Of a stretch of DNA of 38,769 nucleotides, positions 33,977-38,769 are shown piece by piece. Each line of letters begins with the position of its first letter. Position 1 is the first letter of the stretch. Under the pieces are notes generated by a model. It was not told where the DNA came from and did not search any database. It saw nothing but the letters and a program-made list of their open reading frames with translations. Origin of the DNA: Clostridia bacterium (GTDB taxonomy: Bacteria; Bacillota_E; SLMV01; PUMD01); NCBI GenBank assembly GCA_003563755.1, contig PWUB01000225.1, forward strand, positions 1-38,769, read 5' to 3'. A program made the translations under genes and the position numbers.

Positions 33977-35308
33977 ATGAAAAGGAACATACTGTTAGGC
34001 ATATACCCCAGGCTCGCGGCCCTCGCCGTTATCTCGGTGGTGTTTCTCTGCTCCGTGCAGGCTGCGCCCGCGGACTCGGCTGCCGGTGACGGGGCGCTGG
34101 TGTACGTACTCCCGGTCGAAGGTACGATGGAGCCGGGACTCGCCGCCTTCGTCAGGCGCAGCATCGAGAGCGCTGAGGACCAGGGCGCCGACGTCCTCGT
34201 TCTGAGGATTCGTACCCTGGGCGGGCTTCTCGATACCGCCCTCGACATCAGGGACATGCTGCTCGATACTCCCCTTCAGACCGTCGCCTTTGTCAGGGGA
34301 CGCGCGTGGTCTGCGGGGGTCCTGGTCACCATCGCCTGTGATTATGTGGTGATGGCCCCGGGATCATCCATCGGCGCCGCCGAGCCGCGGCCCGCCGATG
34401 AGAAGACCATATCGGCGTGGAGGGCTGAACTGGAGGAGACGGCCAGGCACCGAGGCCGTGATCCTCAACTCGTTGCTGCCATGGTCCAGAAAGAGCTGGA
34501 GATCGAGGGGGTGGTGGATAGAGGAGAGCTTCTCACCCTCACCGCCAGCCAGGCCGGGGAACTGGGGATGGCTGATGCCGTCGAGGCCTCGGAGCACGAC
34601 GCCGTGAGGGCCCTGGGCATAACGCCCTCCAGGATGGTGGTCATGCAACCCACGACCCTGGACTTGTTCGTGCGGTATGTGACCAACCCCTACGTGGCGC
34701 CCTTCCTGCTTGCCGCGGCGTTCATGGGCATGCTGCTGGAGGCTGTCAGTCCCGGGTTCGGTGTACCGGGGCTTTTGGGTGTGATCGCCCTGGTGGCGTA
34801 CTTCCTCGGCCACGTGGCCGCCGGATACGCCGGTCTCTCCATCGTCCTGCTCTTTGTCTTCGGTTTCGGCCTCCTGGTTGCCGAGATCTTCATACCCGAG
34901 TTCGGAATACTGGGAGCCGGGGGTATCGTGGCGATGCTGGCCAGCATCTACCTCGCCTCGCCCAACCCCGTCACTGCGACGTGGTCCATATTCATTGCGA
35001 TGGCGACCGTGGTGATCACGGTGATAGTGCTCCTCCGCATGGGTCACAGGTTTCCCATGTGGAAGCACCTGCTCTTGGCGTACGAGGAAACGACGGATCG
35101 AGGATACCTGGCCCAGAGCGACATTCGGAACCTGGCGGGCCAGCGGGGGGTGGCGGTGACCATGCTCAGGCCCGCGGGAACAGCGGAGTTCGGTGACGTG
35201 AGGGCAGACGTCGTGACGGAGGGGGGATTCGTCGCGGCCGGCACTACCGTTGAAGTGATCAGAGTACAGGGGCGGAGGGTTGTGGTCCGCCCGGTAAAAA
35301 CCGAGTGA
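33977..35308 (+). CDS. NfeD-family membrane protein with ClpP-like serine protease domain
   Basis: Long-form NfeD (NfeD1b type), a partner of flotillin-like proteins at the membrane. 443 residues: signal peptide (about 1-32), an extracytoplasmic ClpP/SppA-like protease domain (about 40-220) with GRAWSAGVLVTIACDYVVMA (nucleophile Ser in WSAG) and GSSIGAAEP, a block of membrane helices (about 235-345) and a C-terminal OB-fold (about 385-440). Where most family members have TPGG at the oxyanion region, this one has TLGGLLD. GGAGGATGAGG precedes ATG 33977. floA follows after 24 nt, the same order as Bacillus yqeZ-yqfA. Confidence 0.92.
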   Translation: MKRNILLGIYPRLAALAVISVVFLCSVQAAPADSAAGDGALVYVLPVEGTMEPGLAAFVRRSIESAEDQGADVLVLRIRTLGGLLDTALDIRDMLLDTPLQTVAFVRGRAWSAGVLVTIACDYVVMAPGSSIGAAEPRPADEKTISAWRAELEETARHRGRDPQLVAAMVQKELEIEGVVDRGELLTLTASQAGELGMADAVEASEHDAVRALGITPSRMVVMQPTTLDLFVRYVTNPYVAPFLLAAAFMGMLLEAVSPGFGVPGLLGVIALVAYFLGHVAAGYAGLSIVLLFVFGFGLLVAEIFIPEFGILGAGGIVAMLASIYLASPNPVTATWSIFIAMATVVITVIVLLRMGHRFPMWKHLLLAYEETTDRGYLAQSDIRNLAGQRGVAVTMLRPAGTAEFGDVRADVVTEGGFVAAGTTVEVIRVQGRRVVVRPVKTE

Positions 35309-35332
35309 TCTACGTGTAAGGAGTTGGTACGT

Positions 35333-36352
35333 ATGGAAGGTATGATAGCTACAGCGGTTATCCTGGTGCTGGCCTTCATAGCCCTGGTGGTGATCCTCAG
35401 CTTCATTCCGGTGGGGCTGTGGATTTCCGCGCTGGCTGCGGGTGTGCGAGTAACCATCCTCAGCCTGGTGGGAATGCGGCTGCGCCGGGTTCCACCCGCC
35501 CGCATACTCAATCCCTTGATCAAGGCCAACAAGGCCGGATTGGGACTCAGTGCAGACAGGCTGGAGGCGCACTACCTGGCGGGTGGTGACGTGGATCGAC
35601 TGGTGGATGCGTTGATAGCCTCCCAGAGGGCTGAGATTGAGCTGAGCTTTGAGCGGGCGGCCGCCATCGACCTGGCGGGCCGGGACGTGCTGCAGGCCGT
35701 GCAGATGTCGGTCAATCCGAAGGTCATCGAGACTCCCATAGTGGCGGCGGTCGCCAAGGACGGTATAGAGGTGAAGGCCAAGGCCCGAGTGACGGTCCGA
35801 GCCAACATCGACCGCCTGGTCGGCGGTGCGGGAGAGGAAACGATCATAGCCCGCGTCGGTGAAGGCATCGTAACCACCGTCGGTTCGGCCAAGGATCATG
35901 AGGCCGTGCTGGAGAACCCGGATTCCATCTCGGCGATGGTGCTGTCCAAGGGTCTTGATGCTGGAACCGCCTTCGAGATTCTATCGATAGACATAGCAGA
36001 TGTGGATATCGGCCGCAACATCGGGGCCGCACTGCAGAGCGACCGCGCCGAGGCTGACAAGCGCATCGCCCAGGCCAGGGCCGAGGAGCGCCGGGCCATG
36101 GCCGTTGCCCTGGAGCGGGAGATGAAGGCCAGGGTCGAAGAGATGAGGGCCCGTGTCGTCGAGGCCGAGGCCGAGATTCCGAAGGCCATAGCCATCGCCT
36201 TCAGAGAGGGCAACCTCGGCATCATGGACTACTACTCGCTGAGGAACGTGCAGGCTGACACGGAAATGAGGGACTCCATTTCAAGGATGGCTCCCTCCGA
36301 AGAAGGGGAGCGTCCTGATCGACCGGTTGATGAACAAGACGAGCCCCGCTGA
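35333..36352 (+). CDS. floA: Flotillin-like protein FloA
   Basis: FloA organises functional membrane microdomains and influences sporulation and signalling in Bacillus. 339 residues. An N-terminal hydrophobic hairpin (about 3-45), then a PHB/SPFH domain (typical [27 protein letters not shown] and [20 protein letters not shown]), then a long Ala/Glu/Arg-rich coiled coil ([21 protein letters not shown]) and [21 protein letters not shown] near the end. AAGGAG (35318-35323) is 9 nt before ATG 35333; the in-frame TTG 35324 is too close to it. In operon with nfeD and the next small gene. Confidence 0.95.
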   Translation: MEGMIATAVILVLAFIALVVILSFIPVGLWISALAAGVRVTILSLVGMRLRRVPPARILNPLIKANKAGLGLSADRLEAHYLAGGDVDRLVDALIASQRAEIELSFERAAAIDLAGRDVLQAVQMSVNPKVIETPIVAAVAKDGIEVKAKARVTVRANIDRLVGGAGEETIIARVGEGIVTTVGSAKDHEAVLENPDSISAMVLSKGLDAGTAFEILSIDIADVDIGRNIGAALQSDRAEADKRIAQARAEERRAMAVALEREMKARVEEMRARVVEAEAEIPKAIAIAFREGNLGIMDYYSLRNVQADTEMRDSISRMAPSEEGERPDRPVDEQDEPR

Positions 36353-36372
36353 GCACGGAGGAGGATGATCTC

Positions 36373-36762
36373 GTGGATCGTCTCTTCATACTGATCGCCG
36401 TCGTCGTCTATATCTTCGTCAGCTGGCTCTCCAACCGGATGGTCGGGAGGGTGAGGAAGACCCCGCGGGGGCGTGATTCCGATGCGTCAGCCGCCCCACG
36501 AGAGACCTCCCGGGCCAGGCCGTCCAGGAGGGAAGCTTCCCGGCCTGAATCCAGGCAGCCGAAGGTGGACAAACCTCCCAGCGAGCCAGAAGGTGCGAAG
36601 CAGGCCGGGACTACGCGGCGGAGGAGGCCCTCGGAGTCCCCTGCACCTGGCCTGCTGCGGGAGCTGGACGCCCGGAGCCTGGTCAGGGGCGTGGTCATGT
36701 CCGAGATCCTCGGGCCGCCCAGGAGCATGAAGCCGTACCGGCCGCCCCGGGTGGGGCGATGA
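36373..36762 (+). CDS. Small membrane protein of the nfeD-floA operon (yqfB position)
   Basis: 129 residues, not assigned to a known function. One N-terminal membrane helix (RLFILIAVVVYIFVSWL, residues 3-19), a long disordered Arg/Ser/Pro-rich middle, and a distinctive C-terminus, SLVRGVVMSEILGPPRSMKP, that looks conserved. GTG 36373 is well placed behind GGAGGATG. It follows floA after 20 nt and occupies the place of yqfB in Bacillus, though I cannot show homology. The topology suggests a membrane-tethered cytoplasmic tail working with FloA/NfeD; that is inference. Confidence 0.75.
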   Translation: MDRLFILIAVVVYIFVSWLSNRMVGRVRKTPRGRDSDASAAPRETSRARPSRREASRPESRQPKVDKPPSEPEGAKQAGTTRRRRPSESPAPGLLRELDARSLVRGVVMSEILGPPRSMKPYRPPRVGR

Positions 36763-36796
36763 CGATCTGTTGCACGCACAGCGGCCCGTCGGTGCT

Positions 36797-36811
36797 GGAT
36801 CTCCCAGATCC
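36797..36811. other. Short perfect palindrome after the floA operon
   Basis: GGATCT-CCC-AGATCC, 6-bp arms with a 3-nt loop, in the 202-bp gap after the floA operon. No T-run. It nearly repeats the hairpin at 1689-1703. A second small hairpin CTGCC/GGCAG lies about 25 bp downstream. Confidence 0.35.
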
Positions 36812-36892
36812 CCGGCGGGTCCACCGTCTCCTCCGGGCTGCCTCGGGCGGCAGGCGGCCCCCGAAGCTGCGGGAAGGCGCGGAATCTGGGAG

Positions 36893-36921
36893 TTGACGGG
36901 ATGTGAATGCCGCGACAGAAT
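36893..36921 (+). promoter_or_regulatory. Sigma-A promoter of the polytopic membrane protein gene
   Basis: TTGACG (36893-36898), 17 bp, CAGAAT (36916-36921). Expected start near 36928, about 37 nt before ATG 36965. Confidence 0.55.
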
Positions 36922-36964
36922 GTAACGGTGGTCTCTGGATTTGGCGTTCGAGAGAGGACCCGTG

Positions 36965-37849
36965 ATGAAAAGGATCCCGGGCAATCCCGCCCTGCTGTCC
37001 GTCTTAGTACTTGTACTTGCCGTCCTTGCATCGAGCATTGGTCTTTTCTGGGACGACGGCGGCAGCTCCTTCTGGTTCGCCTCTGTCCGGGGGGAACAGG
37101 TGGAGATGTTCGGCCGGGGGGTCTACCGCTTTGAATCCCTGTTGATAGGTGCCGGCCGCCGGGGGGTGGATGCGGTCGTACTGCTCGTGGGCGTTCCCCT
37201 TCTTTCTGTATCCATCCGGCTGTATCTCCGCGGGTCCCTCAGGGGCAGGATCATGCTGCTCGGATCCCTCTCGTATTTCCTTTATGTGTACGCGACCCTG
37301 GCGCTGGGCGCCTCGTACAGCAACCTGTTTCTTCTCTACGTGGCAATTTTCTCCGCCAGCCTGTATGCCCTGCTCTTGACGGCGTTCACCATCGACCGGG
37401 GGGACTTCGCCTCTCATCTGCCGGCTGACCCCCCACGGCGAAGCCTGGCGGGGCTCATGCTCGCGACCGGAGTATTCACCGCGGTGGTGTGGCTGGAGGG
37501 CCCCATAGGGGCGTTGATCAGCGGCCGATGGCCCCAGCTGCACGGCTCCACCACCCTCGTCACCCATGCCCTGGACCTGGGGGTGATCGTCCCCGCGTTC
37601 CTTCTGTCCGGGGTCATGATCCTTCGCAACTCCGCCCTGGGATATCTCCTGGCGCTGCCGCTGTTGTTCATACTCGCGATGCTCGTGCCGGGTGTCACCG
37701 CCATGACGTTGAGCCAGGTGTGGGCGGGGGTCGAACTCACGGCCGGCGAGATCATCGGCTTCGTGGCGGGTTTCGCGGTGCTCGGGGGATTCGCTGTCTG
37801 GGCCCTGGTAGTACTCCTTGAGGGCATTCCCCCATGGCAGCGGCAGTAG
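36965..37849 (+). CDS. Polytopic membrane protein of unknown function
   Basis: 294 residues with roughly eight membrane segments: one near the N-terminus (about 10-30), a non-membrane loop with FWDDGGSSFW, then segments near 65-85, 95-115, 120-145, 165-180, 205-225, 230-250 and 265-288. I do not recognise a family. ATG 36965 follows GAGAGG by 7 nt; an in-frame GTG immediately before it is an alternative. It has its own promoter-like sequence and lies between the floA operon and yqfC, two loci that are usually adjacent. Confidence 0.7.
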   Translation: MKRIPGNPALLSVLVLVLAVLASSIGLFWDDGGSSFWFASVRGEQVEMFGRGVYRFESLLIGAGRRGVDAVVLLVGVPLLSVSIRLYLRGSLRGRIMLLGSLSYFLYVYATLALGASYSNLFLLYVAIFSASLYALLLTAFTIDRGDFASHLPADPPRRSLAGLMLATGVFTAVVWLEGPIGALISGRWPQLHGSTTLVTHALDLGVIVPAFLLSGVMILRNSALGYLLALPLLFILAMLVPGVTAMTLSQVWAGVELTAGEIIGFVAGFAVLGGFAVWALVVLLEGIPPWQRQ

Positions 37850-38002
37850 GTCCGCCGCCATGCTGAGGTCATCCGTTATGCACCCGGAGGGAGAACATAT
37901 CAGTGCCCTGCTCCCTGGGATTCTGCGAGCGGACGACACGGAATCCTCAACGAGCATGCTTCCCAGGGGCTGCGGCCGGAGTGGGTTGTGAGGAGGAAGA
38001 AG

Positions 38003-38299
38003 ATGGATTGTCCATTCTGTGAATCGCCCATGGAGGAAGACGGCAGGGTGGAGCTCATACGGGAAACGGGTTTGCTCAGGCGGGGGTTCATGTCTGCCGA
38101 GTGGTTCGAGAGGGTTCGAGCCGATCTATACTGCTGCCCCGGCTGCAACTACCTGGCCCTGTTCCGGGCTGACTGGGAGTCTGACCACGTGCCCCAGGAG
38201 GACCGCATATCCCCCGACATCACCACCTGCCCGGAGTGTGGAGCCCGCAACTTCAAGAGACAGGTGTGTCACGCCTGTGGGGCCGAGCTCCCCGGGTGA
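38003..38299 (+). CDS. Double zinc-ribbon protein
   Basis: 98 residues with four CxxC knuckles: C3/C6 with C45/C48, and C76/C79 with C89/C92, which fits two zinc ribbons separated by an acidic linker. No other domain is visible, so the function (nucleic-acid or protein binding) is open. The start ATG 38003 has GAGGAGG 6 nt upstream; GTG 37988 is in frame but lacks a site of its own. A terminator candidate follows at 38493. Confidence 0.7.
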   Translation: MDCPFCESPMEEDGRVELIRETGLLRRGFMSAEWFERVRADLYCCPGCNYLALFRADWESDHVPQEDRISPDITTCPECGARNFKRQVCHACGAELPG

Positions 38300-38492
38300 C
38301 CGTGACACCGCGGTAAAGCCCGGGTCGGCAGTCCGGTCCGACCGTGCTGGATCCCCTCGCCGACACCGCGGGGCACCTCGGAGGGTGGGTGCGGGTCGGG
38401 GGATCATCAGGACTATGTCTTCACGGTACCCTACATCCCGCCCGACCCGGGCATGCTGACGGGCCGGGGCGTTCTTCTGCTGCGCATCTCTG

Positions 38493-38529
38493 CCCGGCGC
38501 CCCCTTTCCCCTGCGGGCCGGGTTTCTTT
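38493..38529 (+). terminator. Candidate intrinsic terminator with possible alternative pairing
   Basis: CCCGGC (38493-38498) pairs with GCCGGG (38517-38522), then TTTCTTT (38523-38529). The loop is long (18 nt). An upstream GCCGGG (38463-38468) can pair with the same CCCGGC and would then prevent the terminator. It would end transcripts from the zinc-ribbon gene ahead of the yqfC promoter. Confidence 0.45.
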
Positions 38530-38554
38530 CCTCCTGGGTGCCAGAACCTCCTCG

Positions 38555-38583
38555 CCATATTCGCCCCCCTGCAGACATAGATA
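38555..38583 (+). promoter_or_regulatory. Candidate sigma-E promoter of yqfC
   Basis: CCATATT (38555-38561), 14 bp, CATAGATA (38576-38583). The -35 agrees well with the sigma-E consensus KMATATT; the -10 matches CATACAMT at 5 of 8. The start would be near 38590, at the ribosome site of yqfC. yqfC is a sigma-E gene in Bacillus. Confidence 0.5.
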
Positions 38584-38603
38584 TTCACTGGAGAGGAGCG
38601 ATG

Positions 38604-38769
38604 ATGAGACAATCTCTGGCTGATATCTTCGGCCTCCCCAGGGACGTGGTCCTTGACCTGCCGCGACTGACCATGGTGGGGCAGGCCCAGCTCCTGGTCG
38701 AAAACCACCGGGGGGTGGTTTCCTTTGCCCGTGACCACCTCGTACTGGGGCATAAGTCCGGTCGCATCC
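38604..38769 (+). CDS. yqfC: Sporulation protein YqfC (YabP/YqfC family), partial
   Basis: Only the first 55 residues are in the window; the gene runs off the right edge. LADIFGLPRDVVLDLPRLTM followed by VGQAQLLVENHRGVVSF is the typical start of YqfC, a mother-cell sporulation protein of unclear biochemical role that usually precedes yqfD. GAGAGGAG (38591-38598) gives 5-nt spacing to ATG 38604; the ATG at 38601 is directly before it and also possible. Its nearness to nfeD-floA is the usual Firmicute arrangement, with two extra genes inserted here. Confidence 0.9.
   Translation, partial: MRQSLADIFGLPRDVVLDLPRLTMVGQAQLLVENHRGVVSFARDHLVLGHKSGRI

Larger units (their letters stand above)
38300..38603. 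other. 304-bp gap before yqfC with hairpins, terminator and promoter candidates
   Basis: No gene is supported. It contains a hairpin GGTCGG/CCGACC (38323-38343, 9-nt loop), a 10-bp direct repeat GACACCGCGG (near 38304 and 38363), three mutually complementary segments (see 38463-38529) and a sigma-E-like promoter at 38555-38583. Confidence 0.5.

Noticed and set aside
34364..35899. 511-codon minus-strand frame opposite nfeD and floA
   Set aside because: Antisense of two conserved genes; His/Gln/Arg-rich with no domain.
38095..38130. tRNA T-arm-like GGTTCGAG repeats
   Set aside because: They lie within the zinc-ribbon coding sequence and no cloverleaf can be drawn around them.

Overview
The window looks like chromosomal DNA from a high-G+C, endospore-forming member of the Bacillota, probably an anaerobe. 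Sporulation genes are present (spoIIP, and the start of a yqfC-type gene at the right edge). So are the classic Firmicute stress operon hrcA-grpE-dnaK-dnaJ behind a perfect CIRCE operator, the holA/rpsT convergent pair, the nfeD-floA-yqfC neighbourhood, and RecD2-type helicase. A group 3b [NiFe] hydrogenase with a complete maturation set points to H2/NAD(P)H metabolism. The species cannot be named from the sequence.

Layout. 1-1426 (minus, cut by the left edge): a membrane-anchored alkaline-phosphatase-superfamily protein that seems to lack several metal ligands. 1713-3947: recD2. 4140-14469: one uninterrupted plus-strand hydrogenase block, with maturation protease, hypA, hypB, hypF, hypC, hypD and hypE, then the sulfhydrogenase subunits beta, gamma, delta and alpha. 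Many of its genes overlap or abut. 14470-17668: a sparse zone with an extended nitroreductase and a D-amino-acid aminotransferase separated by three gaps of about 500 bp. 17669-22888: comEC, an M14 zinc carboxypeptidase and holA. 22915-24966 (minus): rpsT, spoIIP and a small YvlD/phage-holin-4-like membrane protein. 25151-32427: hrcA, grpE, dnaK, dnaJ, prmA (interrupted by an in-frame amber codon) and mtaB. 32506-32721: a methyltransferase remnant. 32814-38769: ddl, nfeD, floA, a small yqfB-position membrane protein, a polytopic membrane protein, a double zinc-ribbon protein and the start of yqfC.

How the genes work together. The hyp genes and protease build and process the NiFe(CN)2CO site of the large subunit at 13174-14469. 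The four structural subunits then exchange electrons between H2 and NAD(P)H through FAD and Fe-S clusters. HrcA represses the DnaK chaperone system through CIRCE. SpoIIP and YqfC act in the mother cell during sporulation, and candidate sigma-E promoters lie in front of the YvlD-like/spoIIP pair and of yqfC.

Nothing here is clearly a wholly new system. The observations most worth a second look are the amber codon inside prmA, the YvlD-like gene sharing a candidate sigma-E promoter with spoIIP, the degenerate phosphatase-like membrane protein, the cysteine-rich GrpE N-terminus, and the nitroreductase with an unexplained N-terminal region. No tRNA, rRNA, CRISPR array or insertion sequence was seen.
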